From the NCBI RefSeq assembly GCF_013072695.1, contig NZ_LXUK01000001.1, positions 62,001 through 126,000 on the forward strand: a DNA stretch of 64,000 bases. The letters run 5' to 3'. The stretch's first letter is position 1. Each line of letters opens with the position of its first letter. The stretch is from Acinetobacter sp. Ac_5812. Lineage in GTDB: Bacteria > Pseudomonadota > Gammaproteobacteria > Pseudomonadales > Moraxellaceae. The notes beneath the pieces were generated by a model. That model was not told where the DNA came from, ran no database searches, and worked only from the letters and a program-made list of their open reading frames with translations. This document shows, piece by piece, positions 47,060 through 57,900 of this stretch. A program made the translations under genes and the position numbers.

Positions 47060-48292
47060 ATGAGCCAACATCTATCACTACCTAAAGACAAAATCCGTTT
47101 CCTTCTGTTAGAAGGTGTGCATCAAAATGCCATCGATACCTTAAATGCAGCGGGTTATACCAACATCGATTATCACAAAACTGCGCTTGAAGGCGATGCT
47201 TTAAAAGAAGCAGTTAAAGATGCTCACTTCATTGGTATTCGTTCCCGTACGCAATTAACTGAAGAAATCTTTGAAGCTGCGAACAAACTGATCGCAGTCG
47301 GTTGCTTCTGTATTGGTACCAACCAAGTCGATTTAAAAGCGGCGATGTCTCGTGGTATCCCTGTATTCAACGCACCGTATTCAAATACACGTTCGGTTGC
47401 AGAATTGGTTCTTGCTGAAACAATTCTGTTGCTTCGTCGTGTACCTGAAAAATCGAAAGATACACATGCGGGCGGTTGGAATAAAGCTGCGGTGGGTTCA
47501 TTTGAAACTCGTGGTAAGACGCTAGGTATCGTCGGTTACGGCTCGATCGGTTCACAACTTTCTGTATTGGCAGAAAGCTTAGGTATGAAAGTCATCTATT
47601 TTGATGCTGTGACTAAATTACCATTGGGTAATGCACGTCAAGTTGGCTCTTTAGATGAACTTTTAGCAACTGCGGATGTGGTAACGCTACACGTTCCAGA
47701 TGTTCCATCTACGCGTAATTTCTTCAAGAAAGAACAATTCGCGAAAATGAAAAAAGGCTCAATCTTCTTGAACGCAGCACGTGGTACCTGTGTGGTGATC
47801 GAAGATTTAGCAGATGCGATCAAATCAGGTCACATCGCGGGTGCAGCGGTTGACGTATTCCCGAAAGAACCAAAAGCCAATGGTGAAGAGTTCCTATCTC
47901 CACTTCGCGGTTTAGACAACGTGATCTTAACCCCTCACGTGGGTGGTTCGACCATGGAAGCGCAAGCAAACATTGGTTTAGAAGTGGCTGAAAAATTCGT
48001 TGCTTATTCAGACAAAGGGATGACCCTTTCTGCGGTGAACTTCCCAGAAATCGCATTACCACTTTCTGATGGTCAGCACCGTTTGCTTCACATCCACAAA
48101 AACGTGCCAGGTGTGTTATCGAAAATCAACACCTTGTTCGCTGAACAAGGCATCAACATCTCTGGTCAGTCTTTAATGACCAAAGGTGATATCGGTTACT
48201 TGGTAATGGATGTTGACGCATCTGCATCTCAAGAAGCGCTTGATACCTTGAACCATGTTGAAGGTACCATCCGCGTTCGCGTATTGTTCTAA
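47060..48292 (+). CDS. serA: D-3-phosphoglycerate dehydrogenase
   Basis: SerA oxidises 3-phosphoglycerate to 3-phosphohydroxypyruvate, starting serine synthesis. It has the NAD-binding GIVGYGSIGSQLSVLAESLG, the substrate region GTNQVDLKAA and the catalytic-site LTPHVGGSTMEAQ. The last ~75 residues form an ACT domain (HKNVPGVLSKINTLFAEQG) for serine feedback. The 410-aa length matches the E. coli-type enzyme. GGAG lies 6 nt before the ATG. Confidence 0.97.
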   Translation: MSQHLSLPKDKIRFLLLEGVHQNAIDTLNAAGYTNIDYHKTALEGDALKEAVKDAHFIGIRSRTQLTEEIFEAANKLIAVGCFCIGTNQVDLKAAMSRGIPVFNAPYSNTRSVAELVLAETILLLRRVPEKSKDTHAGGWNKAAVGSFETRGKTLGIVGYGSIGSQLSVLAESLGMKVIYFDAVTKLPLGNARQVGSLDELLATADVVTLHVPDVPSTRNFFKKEQFAKMKKGSIFLNAARGTCVVIEDLADAIKSGHIAGAAVDVFPKEPKANGEEFLSPLRGLDNVILTPHVGGSTMEAQANIGLEVAEKFVAYSDKGMTLSAVNFPEIALPLSDGQHRLLHIHKNVPGVLSKINTLFAEQGINISGQSLMTKGDIGYLVMDVDASASQEALDTLNHVEGTIRVRVLF

Positions 48293-48313
48293 GTAATATT
48301 TAGAATAATGTCG

Positions 48314-48345
48314 AAAAAGCCACAGTTGATGCTGTGGCTTTTTTA
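48314..48345 (+). terminator. Rho-independent terminator after serA
   Basis: AAAAAGCCACAG / CTGTGGCTTTTTT with a TTGATG loop region is followed by a T tract. Confidence 0.85.
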
Positions 48346-48395
48346 TGGGCGTTTGACTTATTATGTGAATATTATACCAACTGTTAAATAATAAA

Positions 48396-49277
48396 ATGTC
48401 TAGCCCTGTACTGAAAACACCACTCCATGCTTTATTGCTATTAATGATTGCCATGTTGTGTGTACAAGGCAGTGGTTCTTTGGCCAAAATTCTGTTTCAA
48501 AGCTTTCCCGTATTAACCGTTTCCGCTATGCGCCTATTTTTTGGTGCGATCATATTGGCGGTGATTTTTAAGATCTGGACCATCAACTTCAAAGTAGTGC
48601 GCTGGAAAGCGATTCTCACTTATGGGGTGGCACTTGCAGGGATGAATGCGCTGTTCTATTTATCACTAGAACGCTTACCGCTAGGCCTTGCCGTTGCCTT
48701 TGAATTTATTGGGCCTTTAAGCGTCGCGCTGTATCATGCTCGGCAGAAATATGACTTCATCTGGGTTGGCTGTGCCATTCTGGGCTTAATGTTGCTGTTT
48801 CCTTTGCAACAGGCACAACAAGGTCTCGACATGCTTGGCGTATTCTTTGCCATCAGTGCAGGTGCGTGTTGGGCACTGTATATTATTGCAGGGCAAAAGC
48901 CTTCGGGCATCTCGGGCAACCATACCGTTTGCTTAGGCATGTCGATTGGTATGCTCTGTCTGCTGCCTTTCGCTCTCTTTTCAGGAGCAATCGACCGGGT
49001 GTTTGAACTGCCTAATTTATATTATTTTATCGGGCTAGCGATTTTAGCCAGTGCTCTACCATTTACCCTAGAAATGATTGCGCTACGCAGTTTAACCCCA
49101 CTCAGTTTTGGAACCTTGATGAGCTTGGAACCCGCAGTTGCCGCTCTCTCAGGCTTTATTTTCCTTGGTGAAATGTTGCTTTGGAATCAATGGCTGGCAC
49201 TGGGCACGATTATTATTGCCTCAATTGGCTGCACCTTTACCACGCAACAAGCGCGACAGCAAAAAGAGGCCAAATAA
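48396..49277 (+). CDS. EamA-family exporter (RhtA-like)
   Basis: This 293-aa protein has about ten helices in two EamA repeats. The AFEFIGPLSVALYHARQKYDF segment is the RhtA (threonine/homoserine exporter) type. It is clearly paralogous to the next gene. The proximity to serA makes an amino-acid export role plausible but unproven. Confidence 0.85.
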   Translation: MSSPVLKTPLHALLLLMIAMLCVQGSGSLAKILFQSFPVLTVSAMRLFFGAIILAVIFKIWTINFKVVRWKAILTYGVALAGMNALFYLSLERLPLGLAVAFEFIGPLSVALYHARQKYDFIWVGCAILGLMLLFPLQQAQQGLDMLGVFFAISAGACWALYIIAGQKPSGISGNHTVCLGMSIGMLCLLPFALFSGAIDRVFELPNLYYFIGLAILASALPFTLEMIALRSLTPLSFGTLMSLEPAVAALSGFIFLGEMLLWNQWLALGTIIIASIGCTFTTQQARQQKEAK

Positions 49278-49330
49278 ATGCTCTTGCCTCTGCATCAGAA
49301 AAACGCTCTCGCTTATCGTGGAGATCTTAG

Positions 49331-50188
49331 ATGAAAAATCTCCAATTGGTTGCCGTGCTGTACATGGTGTTGTCCATGCTGTCTTATCAGATCAGCGCAT
49401 CCTTTGCCAAGCAATTAATCGCCACGCTTGATCCACTCACCGTGACCATTTTAAGACTGTGTTTTGCGACCATTCTGGTGGCGATCATGTTCCGTTCATG
49501 GAAAATCATTGCCAAATTGAAGGAGCTAAAATGGCGAGATTTACTCTGTTATAGCGCAGCCTTGTGTTGTATGAATATTCTGTTCTACACCTCTTTGGGT
49601 AAGTTACCTCAAGGGATTGCGGTGGGCTTAGAGTTTATCGGTCCATTGGGTTTGGCCTTACTCTCGATTAAACAGCGCAGTGATTATATTTGGGTGGCAT
49701 TTGCGATTTTAGGCATTGCTTTGATGGTACCGTGGCACGATGCTCAAGCACAGCATTTTTCCTATATCGGTGCGGCATGTGCGCTGGGCGCAGGATTCTT
49801 CTGGGCCTTGTATATATATTATGGACATCGTGTAGTACAGCAAAATATTGGCATGCATGCGCTAACTATTGCTATTGGTTTATCCGCACTGACGCTCCTA
49901 CCCTTCGGGCTATGGAATAATGCGCCTGTACTGCTAGACACTCAATATTGGGGCAAAGCACTGGTGATTGCCCTAATGGCAACTGCGATTCCTTATGCTC
50001 TGGATTTAATGGCACTCAAACGTCTGACCAAGCTCAGCTATGGGACGCTTTCCAGCCTTGCACCTGCATTAGCGGCATTAGCAGGTTTGGTGCTGCTCCA
50101 TGAGCGCATTAGCTTAATTCAATGGGTGGCTTTGGCCTGTATTATGGTGGCTTCGATTGGCGTTACCTTACGCGGTGGAAAAGCTTAG
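49331..50188 (+). CDS. EamA-family exporter (RhtA-like), tandem paralogue
   Basis: This 285-aa, ten-helix protein aligns along its length with the preceding gene (for example MNILFYTSLGKLPQGIAVGLEFIGPLG versus MNALFYLSLERLPLGLAVAFEFIGPLS, each read in parts). The gap between the genes is 53 bp, so they are probably co-transcribed. It is a tandem duplication with moderate divergence. Confidence 0.85.
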   Translation: MKNLQLVAVLYMVLSMLSYQISASFAKQLIATLDPLTVTILRLCFATILVAIMFRSWKIIAKLKELKWRDLLCYSAALCCMNILFYTSLGKLPQGIAVGLEFIGPLGLALLSIKQRSDYIWVAFAILGIALMVPWHDAQAQHFSYIGAACALGAGFFWALYIYYGHRVVQQNIGMHALTIAIGLSALTLLPFGLWNNAPVLLDTQYWGKALVIALMATAIPYALDLMALKRLTKLSYGTLSSLAPALAALAGLVLLHERISLIQWVALACIMVASIGVTLRGGKA

Positions 50189-50202
50189 TTAGATCTAAGC
50201 CT

Positions 50203-50970
50203 CTATCCCGTAATAATTTGATAGCCCAAACGACAGATCAAAATACTCACCAGTATCAAGAATAAAATGCGGATAAAACCACTGCCATATTTTAAAGCCA
50301 AACGCACACCCAATAATGAACCCGCAATATTGGCAACGGCCATCATCAAGCCTAATGCAAATAGCACATGCCCTGTCGGAATAAAGAAACTGAGTGCTGC
50401 CAAATTGGTCATGAAATTGCCAATCTTTGACAATGCCGAAGCATGTAAAAAATCGACTTGCAAAAAGCGAATAAAAAAGAAAATAAAGAAACTGCCCGTA
50501 CCTGGGCCAAAAATACCATCATAAAAACCAATCGCTAAGCTACCCATCGCAGCCAGTAGCAGTAACTTTGGCGTGATTTTTTGATCAACATGGACTTGCC
50601 CAAACTGCTTTTTAGCGAAGGTATAAATCGCAATCACAATCAGCATAATCAAGACAATCGGTCTTAAGATATGCGTCGGCACCAATGACACACAGGCCGC
50701 CCCAATAAAAGAGCTAATAAAGGCAAATAATGCAATCACACCGAGTAATGACCATTGCAATTTGACACGACGCACAAATGAAAATGCTGCCGAACCTGTG
50801 CCACAAATCGAGGCCAGTTTATTGGTTCCAAACAAGGTGGCAGGTGCAGTTTGTGGTAAAGCCCCCATCAGGGCAGGAATCTGAATCAAACCACCGCCAC
50901 CGACAGCTGCGTCAATGGTTCCCGCACAAAAAGCAAAGAACACTAAAGTTAGAATCAGTTCCCATTCCAT
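50203..50970 (-). CDS. TSUP (TauE/SafE) family permease
   Basis: This 255-aa protein has eight hydrophobic helices and the family signature AGTIDAAVGGGGLIQIPAL near the N-terminus and FYDGIFGPGTGSFFIF in the second half. Members export or import sulfur-containing anions; the substrate is unknown. It starts 11 bp after the truB stop and is probably in the same transcript. Confidence 0.87.
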   Translation of the reverse strand: MEWELILTLVFFAFCAGTIDAAVGGGGLIQIPALMGALPQTAPATLFGTNKLASICGTGSAAFSFVRRVKLQWSLLGVIALFAFISSFIGAACVSLVPTHILRPIVLIMLIVIAIYTFAKKQFGQVHVDQKITPKLLLLAAMGSLAIGFYDGIFGPGTGSFFIFFFIRFLQVDFLHASALSKIGNFMTNLAALSFFIPTGHVLFALGLMMAVANIAGSLLGVRLALKYGSGFIRILFLILVSILICRLGYQIITG

Positions 50971-50981
50971 TGACGATACTC

Positions 50982-51875
50982 TTATAAATTTAACAAGCGT
51001 TTTGGTACTAAACGTTTTTTATCGGTGATCTCGGCCAAACCTAAGCAACGTTCCCCATCAAAAACCAGCACTTCAGCTGCAGCTTCATGATCGATATTAC
51101 TTTCCTGACCGTTACCAAAATACTTTTCACGACCTTCAGGCAATTGCACCCGAGGAAAATGCTCAACAGGTGCATAGACTGACAGTAATAATGCATCCCG
51201 CTCCTCCAAAGAAAGGCTTTCGAGATATTCAATGGTATAACTTGGATTAATCTCAAAGTGACCTGTTTGAGTACGATGCAATTTGGTTAGATGCCCACCA
51301 CAACCTAAAGCTTCGCCAATATCTTCGCCTAATACGCGAATATAAGTGCCTTTCGAACAAGTCACATCGAGTGTCAGACTATCTTCAGTAAAATCAACCA
51401 ATGTTAAGTCATAGATGGTGACTGGGCGCGCTTCGCGCTCAATTTCGATCCCTTTACGCGCCAATTCATATAGTGGACGACCATCACGTTTCAAAGCTGA
51501 ATACATCGGTGGCACTTGTTGAATATCACCACGGAATTGTGCCAGAACCTGTTCAATATGCTCTGCGGTTAATGTCGGTACTTCTCTCTGTTGGAGAATT
51601 TCACCTTCAACATCACCTGTCGCTGTGGTTTGCCCTAACTTGACTGTGGTTTGATAACGCTTGGTTGAATCCAATAAATAATGCGAAAACTTAGTCGCCT
51701 CACCTAAACAGATCGGCAATAAACCGGTTGCCAATGGATCGAGCGCACCTGTGTGGCCTGCTTTTTGCGCATTAAAAAGTCGACGTACTTTTTGCAGCGC
51801 AGAATTAGAACTTAAACCTAAAGGCTTATTTAATAGGAAAACACCGCTTAAATGGCGGTAAGAACTTTTTTTCAT
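50982..51875 (-). CDS. truB: tRNA pseudouridine-55 synthase
   Basis: TruB makes the T-loop pseudouridine 55 in tRNAs. [14 protein letters not shown], the catalytic-Asp motif [15 protein letters not shown] and YTVKLG-like [15 protein letters not shown], plus the [15 protein letters not shown] block, are all present. At 297 aa it is full length. It is not in the usual rpsO operon context here but next to rplS. Confidence 0.96.
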   Translation of the reverse strand: MKKSSYRHLSGVFLLNKPLGLSSNSALQKVRRLFNAQKAGHTGALDPLATGLLPICLGEATKFSHYLLDSTKRYQTTVKLGQTTATGDVEGEILQQREVPTLTAEHIEQVLAQFRGDIQQVPPMYSALKRDGRPLYELARKGIEIEREARPVTIYDLTLVDFTEDSLTLDVTCSKGTYIRVLGEDIGEALGCGGHLTKLHRTQTGHFEINPSYTIEYLESLSLEERDALLLSVYAPVEHFPRVQLPEGREKYFGNGQESNIDHEAAAEVLVFDGERCLGLAEITDKKRLVPKRLLNL

Positions 51876-51963
51876 AAAAGAAAAATCAAAGCATAAAGGT
51901 CTATTTTAGCAAAACTCGGCCTAGGATTTAAAAAAGGATTGGCTTTTAGCCGCAAACAGACAT

Positions 51964-51992
51964 AAAAAAATGCGCCAAAGGCGCATTTTTTT
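51964..51992 (-). terminator. Rho-independent terminator after rplS
   Basis: AAAAAAATGCGCC-AAA-GGCGCATTTTTTT ends the rpsP-rimM-trmD-rplS operon; T tracts on both sides. Confidence 0.9.
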
Positions 51993-52012
51993 GCTTTACA
52001 ACAAAGTTAAAA

Positions 52013-52384
52013 TTAACCTTGTTTACGAGCTGGTAACTTTTCACGAATACGTGCAGCTTTACCAGACAACTCGCGTAGGTAGTAAAGTTTAGCACGACGA
52101 ACGTCACCACGACGTTTCACTTCGATTTTAGCAACGATTGGAGAGTGAGTTTGGAAAACACGCTCAACACCAACACCGCTAGAGATTTTACGAACTGTGA
52201 AAGCAGAGTTCAAACCACGATTTTTCTTCGCGATTACAACACCTTCAAATGCTTGAAGACGTTCACGTTCACCCTCTTTTACTTTAACTTGAACGATAAC
52301 TGTATCGCCCGGTGCAAAAGCAGGGATGTCTGATTTTAACTGTGCATTTTCAACAGCTTGAACTAAAGGATGTTTACCACTCAT
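52013..52384 (-). CDS. rplS: 50S ribosomal protein L19
   Basis: The 123-aa protein (ATG 52384, [17 protein letters not shown]) has the L19 hallmarks [26 protein letters not shown] and [18 protein letters not shown]. The frame is open 69 bp upstream, but the family starts at this ATG. It is the last gene of the rpsP operon, with a palindrome-bearing spacer from trmD. Confidence 0.97.
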   Translation of the reverse strand: MSGKHPLVQAVENAQLKSDIPAFAPGDTVIVQVKVKEGERERLQAFEGVVIAKKNRGLNSAFTVRKISSGVGVERVFQTHSPIVAKIEVKRRGDVRRAKLYYLRELSGKAARIREKLPARKQG

Positions 52385-52508
52385 GTGGAATCTCCAATAT
52401 GTGCGGGAGAGAAGAGGTCTCTGACACCGCTGGGAATAGAGGCTAAAGCGCATATCTCCCGTTTAACTTTCCCTTTAGGGCAAAATTGCCTTAAAGAGCC
52501 TATTTTTA

Positions 52509-52551
52509 ACTTAAACCAAGTTTAAGTAAAACTCGAAGCAACGCTTCTCGT
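52509..52551. repeat. two palindromes in the trmD-rplS spacer, the second a dispersed repeat
   Basis: ACTTAAAC-CAA-GTTTAAGT (52509-52527) is followed by ACTCGAAGC-AAC-GCTTCTCGT (52531-52551). The second shares its arms with the two copies inside the fimU leader near 61940 and 62060 (opposite orientation). Either may act as a hairpin adjusting rplS expression within the operon. Confidence 0.6.
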
Positions 52552-52578
52552 TGGGTACGAAGACAAACTGATACCAGT

Positions 52579-53319
52579 TTAATCTTTCGAATTTTTTAAC
52601 CATTTAATTTGCTGTTTGCTCAACTCTACTTTTTCCACCAATTCTGGTCGACGGTCTAAAGTACGTTGATAACGCTGCAAAAAACGCCATTTCTCAATAT
52701 TGGCATGATGTCCTGATTTAAGTACCTCAGGCACATCCAACCCTTCGAAACAGTCAGGCTTGGTATATTGTGGACAATCCAATAGACCATCCACAAAAGA
52801 ATCTTGTATCGCAGATTGCTCGTCAGACATGACATTGGGCAATCGACGAATAATACTGTCGAGCAATACCATCGCAGGAAGTTCACCACCCGATAAGACA
52901 TAATCCCCAATTGACCATTCTTGATCAACATAATGCTGGATTAAACGCTCATCGACCCCTTCATAACGACCACACAATACAATCAAACCATCATAGTCAA
53001 CGAATTGCTGTACTGCCTGTTCATTTAAGGTTTTGCCTTGCGGTGACATATACACCACTGGCGCATGAACACAGCCCGCTTGCATTGCAAGTTGTTTAGC
53101 ATGGGTAATTGCTTGTGCCAACGGCTCAGCCATCATCACCATACCCGGACCACCACCGAACGGACGTTCATCCACTCGTTTATAGTTGCCCTCAGCAAAA
53201 TCTCGTGGGTTAATGCAAGTCACTTGCACGATGTCACGCTTTGCTGCACGCCCGCTAATCCCGTGCGCTGTAATCGCTTCAAACATTTCAGGAAACAATG
53301 TGATGACTGCAAAAAACAC
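52579..53319 (-). CDS. trmD: tRNA (guanine-N1)-methyltransferase
   Basis: TrmD methylates G37 of tRNAs. The SPOUT-fold markers [28 protein letters not shown] and the knot segment [14 protein letters not shown] are present at 246 aa. It lies 45 bp downstream of rimM in the conserved operon. Confidence 0.97.
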   Translation of the reverse strand: MFFAVITLFPEMFEAITAHGISGRAAKRDIVQVTCINPRDFAEGNYKRVDERPFGGGPGMVMMAEPLAQAITHAKQLAMQAGCVHAPVVYMSPQGKTLNEQAVQQFVDYDGLIVLCGRYEGVDERLIQHYVDQEWSIGDYVLSGGELPAMVLLDSIIRRLPNVMSDEQSAIQDSFVDGLLDCPQYTKPDCFEGLDVPEVLKSGHHANIEKWRFLQRYQRTLDRRPELVEKVELSKQQIKWLKNSKD

Positions 53320-53364
53320 CGCAGACTCCTCTATTTTCCTGCTGCGCGACCGTCCCCGAAAGGA

Positions 53365-53913
53365 TTAGTAGTCTACGCCCCAATTGACGTAAATACGACC
53401 AGCTTCAAGATCAACGCGTTGTACCACATCTTTATGCCAAGGAATCATTCGCTCTTCAGCGTCAATGCTATCAGGCGTCGCTTTGACAACCATGACATCA
53501 TTAGCACCTGTTTCAAACAGTTCGTAGATTTGACCGAGATTGACTTCTTGTTCTTCATCATCAAGACCTAACACCGTTAGACCTTTCAGATCAGACCAGT
53601 AGTACTCGTCTACATCTGCTTTTGGAAGCTGAGATTTGGCAATCCAGATATTCGCACCAACCAGATTTTCTGCACCAGTACGATCATTCACGTCCTTTAA
53701 TGCAACAACCAAGCCTTTGCCGTGTGGTTTCCAACGTTTTACATCAATAGTTTGCCAACCTGCCTTGGTTTCAATGTACCAAGGAAGGTAGTCAAACATA
53801 TTGCTCATAGGTTCTGTATTAGAGTAAACCCAGAGCCACCCATTCAATCCATAAGCTGAACGTAACTGTCCAATCTGAATACGATCTTCTGGCACATTCT
53901 GTGTCGATGTCAT
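53365..53913 (-). CDS. rimM: 16S rRNA processing protein RimM
   Basis: RimM is a 30S assembly factor that binds S19 during 16S maturation. IGQLRSAYGLNGWLWVYS and the C-terminal PRC-barrel part (YYWSDLKGLTVLG ... MIPWHKDVVQRVD) are typical, at 182 aa. It follows rpsP by 16 bp. Confidence 0.95.
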   Translation of the reverse strand: MTSTQNVPEDRIQIGQLRSAYGLNGWLWVYSNTEPMSNMFDYLPWYIETKAGWQTIDVKRWKPHGKGLVVALKDVNDRTGAENLVGANIWIAKSQLPKADVDEYYWSDLKGLTVLGLDDEEQEVNLGQIYELFETGANDVMVVKATPDSIDAEERMIPWHKDVVQRVDLEAGRIYVNWGVDY

Positions 53914-53929
53914 GGGCTACCTACTACAA

Positions 53930-54187
53930 TTATGCAGTAGTTGCAGCTTTTTTAGCTTGAGCAGCTAAAGAAGCAACGCGATCTGAAGGTTGAGCACCTT
54001 GTGCAACCCAGTGAGCAAAACGGTCAGCATCTAAACGAACTTTTTCAGCTTTACCTTGTGCAGTTGGGTTAAAGAAACCAATACGCTCGATGAAACGACC
54101 ATCACGTGCATTGCGGCTATCAGTTACAATGATTTGATAGAATGGACGTTTTTTCGCACCACCGCGCGCTAAACGAATAACAACCAT
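53930..54187 (-). CDS. rpsP: 30S ribosomal protein S16
   Basis: The ATG at 54187 gives the standard start [24 protein letters not shown] (here [20 protein letters not shown]). The protein is 85 aa. The frame extends 18 codons upstream, but those residues are not S16. It is the first gene of the operon. Confidence 0.97.
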   Translation of the reverse strand: MVVIRLARGGAKKRPFYQIIVTDSRNARDGRFIERIGFFNPTAQGKAEKVRLDADRFAHWVAQGAQPSDRVASLAAQAKKAATTA

Positions 54188-54350
54188 GAGAACAACCTTA
54201 TAATTTTTACGGATTATCCCTGCGCCGACCATCGGCAACACTTCAAACCCCTTTCATAGAGGGCGATATTCTACGTTATATTTGCTTTGAAAGAAAGATT
54301 AAATTTGGGGTTATCCACAGCTCTGAATTTAATTTATAAAATCTACTGAG

Positions 54351-54917
54351 TTACCAGTCTTCTGTCTCATTACCACAGCTTGATGTCGTGATATTTGCAG
54401 CCGTTTTGGTTTTACATTTAAGGCCTGTACTTGTGAATAACAAGGAATAATTCCTCGGACTTTGACTCACGGCTTTTAATGACCACGCCTGAGTATTGAC
54501 CGTTAATGTTAAGGTAAATTTTTGGTTAGCACTCGTTGCTGTCAAAGGTAGAAGCAACGTGGTGTTGGTTGCGCTAGGTACGGTGTAGTAAGCACCTTGA
54601 TTCGTCGCGGTTCCTTTCAGCACAAAACCATCATAACTAAAATTGCGTGACCGATGTTTTTCCAAAAGCTCAGCAACTTTAAGCATTTCTTGTTGTGCTG
54701 TAGATAAGTCTGCACGGCGAATATAAGTGTCATAACTTGGAATTGCAATCGCAGCAATAATTGCCACGATTGCAACCGTAATCATCAATTCAATTAGGGT
54801 AAAACCTGTACAAGGTTTCCGCGTTGCACAAGAACGAGTACTCGATCGGAAGTCGTAAGAAACACTCGGTCTTACCACTTCCGAAGCGACACATCGACAT
54901 AACTGCATTTTATTCAT
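54351..54917 (-). CDS. Type IV minor pilin (PilE-like) with a long leader
   Basis: The prepilin peptidase site is G|FTLIELMITVAIVAIIAAIAIP, with Glu5, followed by a pilin globular domain with cysteines near the end (KCKTK...SSCGNETEDW). The leader is 38 residues from the ATG at 54917, far longer than usual, and is partly encoded by a palindrome. The gene overlaps the pilY1 stop by 8 bp; an ATG at 54908 is an alternative. The mature part resembles the pilin at 62970-63497 (LEKHRSRNFSYDGF versus LEQHKARNLNYRGF), so they are paralogues. Confidence 0.85.
   Translation of the reverse strand: MNKMQLCRCVASEVVRPSVSYDFRSSTRSCATRKPCTGFTLIELMITVAIVAIIAAIAIPSYDTYIRRADLSTAQQEMLKVAELLEKHRSRNFSYDGFVLKGTATNQGAYYTVPSATNTTLLLPLTATSANQKFTLTLTVNTQAWSLKAVSQSPRNYSLLFTSTGLKCKTKTAANITTSSCGNETEDW
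54847..54883. repeat. palindrome within the prepilin leader
   Basis: Arms CGGAAGTCGTAAGA and TCTTACCACTTCCG (one mismatch) flank a 9-bp loop. The element is translated as part of the leader (SYDFRSSTRSCATR region). Confidence 0.65.
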
Positions 54918-57900
54918 TACGTTCATACCAAGTGAGTGGCACCAATTGACGGCGCATTTGATTGACAGGCAAACCACTCAACGTATTGCTACTATTCCCC
55001 GAAATCAGTCCACGTGATTGCAAATTGTTTTTACTTGTCGAACCTGCCCCAACACTCAGTGCCACAATTCCATCGCCAGATTTACCCACCAATCCAACGC
55101 TTTCAGAAAGCTGCGCTTGTTCACATACCCCAAAAGGTAAACAATAACGGTACACCTCTGTTTTCCCACGCACCTGAACTGGACAGGTAGGCCTTACGCC
55201 GCGGTCATACACACTGGCATACAAATTCTTGTTCATTACAACCATTTCATCTGTAACTTTCTTCGCATTGGCAAAAGAAACGGCCCAGCCATTTGGCATC
55301 AATGCTTTTACTTCTGCAATATTCTTATCTTTAGCTTCGTCTTTACCTAATATGCCGCGTAGCGCTTTGTCTGTTGTTGTTAAATCAATATCTTTTGTTT
55401 CTAATTTATCTACTGCCAAGGAATATAAATTGGTTTTAATTACATCGCGATCAAACAGATTATAAATAGCCCCTGAGCTAGAATCACTGGCTGGTAAACT
55501 ACGATTGCCTGAGGCAATGCTAATGACAGCTAATGGTTGTTCATAGCCATAGACAGTAAAGTTTGGTGCATCAAAGAATCGTGGGCTAAGACCAGCTGTT
55601 GCATGTAAATTTAGGATACGTGTCGCGCGTTGTGCAAAATCACCTGTTGTTGTATTGGCATTGATATCCACTCGCCAAACCTGCCCCCCTAAATCACCAA
55701 AATACAAATGATCAACTAAGCCATTGCCGTCACGATCAGCGACACTAATACGACTAACAACACTATAATCCATATTCGTTACCTTTAAGGCATTCTCTTT
55801 TGCAGTATCGTTTTTAGTTATTGCACTCGCACTTGCCCACCACAATAGATCACCATTATCAGCATCAAACATATAAACCCCCGCACCTTTTTTATTGGTT
55901 TGGTTATATGTTGGGCACTCATACCCCTTGTTACTATAAGCAGATAAACTCACACCTGTTTCCAAATCAGCACAAGTAACTGCCCCTGATGCATCATAGC
56001 CACCTCCTACAAACATCACTTGTTTACGTTGCCCTTTCCAATTGACATAAGCAATTGTAGGTTTAGACCAGCTTTGCCCCATATTCTCGATTGCGGAGAA
56101 TGCTTGCCCTGCCGGATTTGCTGCAGAATAAACTTTGCCTGTATTTGGATCGATATGGAATTTAATTTCTGGCTTGTCTAGATCTGCAAGGTTAAGTGCA
56201 TAATAACTACGCCCTCCCATACGCAAACCACCATATAAAGTTTGTTTTCCTGTTGCGATGACAATATCTTTATTCTTTGCTTGCTGAACAGTTGCATAAA
56301 CTTTGCCATCACTGCCCATACCATAGGCATATTCAGTATAAGCAGTCCACGCACCGTCTATACCATACGGCATATCAGGCCAGAAACCTTTACGGTCTTT
56401 TACAAACGCTTTTCTTTGCTCAGCATTTTCCAGCATTTCATTTGGCACAAAAGCAAATTTCTCTTTCCCATCATCGGCATCCACGACATGTAACAACCCT
56501 TGAGTTGAACCAAAAGCAATGTAATCATCCCGATCAATTTTGTTCGTATCAAACTTAGCATATTGAGTCAGTTTTAATGGCGTAGAATGCAGTGACATCC
56601 CCATCTGCCAAAGTGGTTCACTTTGAGTAAGGCTATTTCCTGTTGCACTTTCAGGATTATCTAACTGATAGCCCAAGAGACTCATTAAATACCCCCCATA
56701 GCTATCTTTGGCAGAAGCATTTATTGCACAGCGTGCCGCACTCGAATCAGCCAAATAATCAGCTGTTACTTTTTTCAAGCTTGAACTTTCAGCAAAGGAA
56801 CCATCCGTTTGACAATTTCGGTTAATCCATAACTTACGTGCTGACGTATCCGTCTTTGTTGCACGCAAAGTATTCAGTTGACCTAATGCCCCACCAGTAA
56901 ATAATTTAGTGTTTTTATCTTGATCTTCTAATTCATTACTATTCCATTGATCTTTCCAATCCACCATACGGATAACATTATTTCCACTGGTCATATCTGT
57001 AACGGAATATTTTTTAAGATTTCCAAACCAATTTTGTTGATCCGCGGGTGCAAACATACTGTTATAAACATCATTGCTTAATTGATAGGGTGTTAATGGA
57101 TCAGCAGGAATGGTTTGTAAGCCCATAAATGGCGCTGATTCCACATCAGCAATATGCTGATTAAAATTGACAATACTTTGTGCAATGCCTCCTGTACTTG
57201 CTTCTGTATACCAACCACCCTTGCCTTCTTTACCCCAATATGCAAGATTCCTCACATCTCCAAGTTCTGCATCGGTTGTAGGCTGAGTCGGCAAAATGAT
57301 ATCAACCACATTTAAAAGTGGTCTTAGATCAGCAATAATACTCAAGAGACTCAATGCAGCATTTAATAAACTTTTTACACTACTCAACAAGGTATTGACA
57401 ATACTGCCACCTGTACCGACACCAATGACCGTGTCGCCACTGAGCCGTACATAATTAAACTCTTTACCTATCCCTGCTACACCTGTTTTGATCTCAACCT
57501 GTGTTCGATAAGCAGCATTGCTATCCAATAATGCTTTGGAATAATTCGCCAAGCATGCCCAGGTCGCTGTAGAGCTACCCAACTCCCAACCACTTGGCGG
57601 ACTTGCCTTACAAAAATCATTAATATTGGTTGTTGCAGTTTTTCCAAGTGATTTTTGCATAATGCGCTGTACTCCCAACGCATCAGCTGGCACAAGTTTT
57701 GGTGCATTGCCTGTTAAAACAAAAATCCCTTGTGCTTGGCATTGTGAAGTTGTCACTCCACTTATTTTTTGTTTGATCGAAGTTGGATTATCATAATCAC
57801 TACTATTTACCTTCATTGGAATAGTAGTAGCACGATAGTTATAGCCAGAATAACTCGCATCCGCAGCATAGTAATAACGAACCACGCTCTTATTGGTATT

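Noticed and set aside
53065..53571. Plus-strand open frame of 168 codons across trmD and rimM
   Set aside because: It is antisense to two well-supported genes, with no signal or family of its own.
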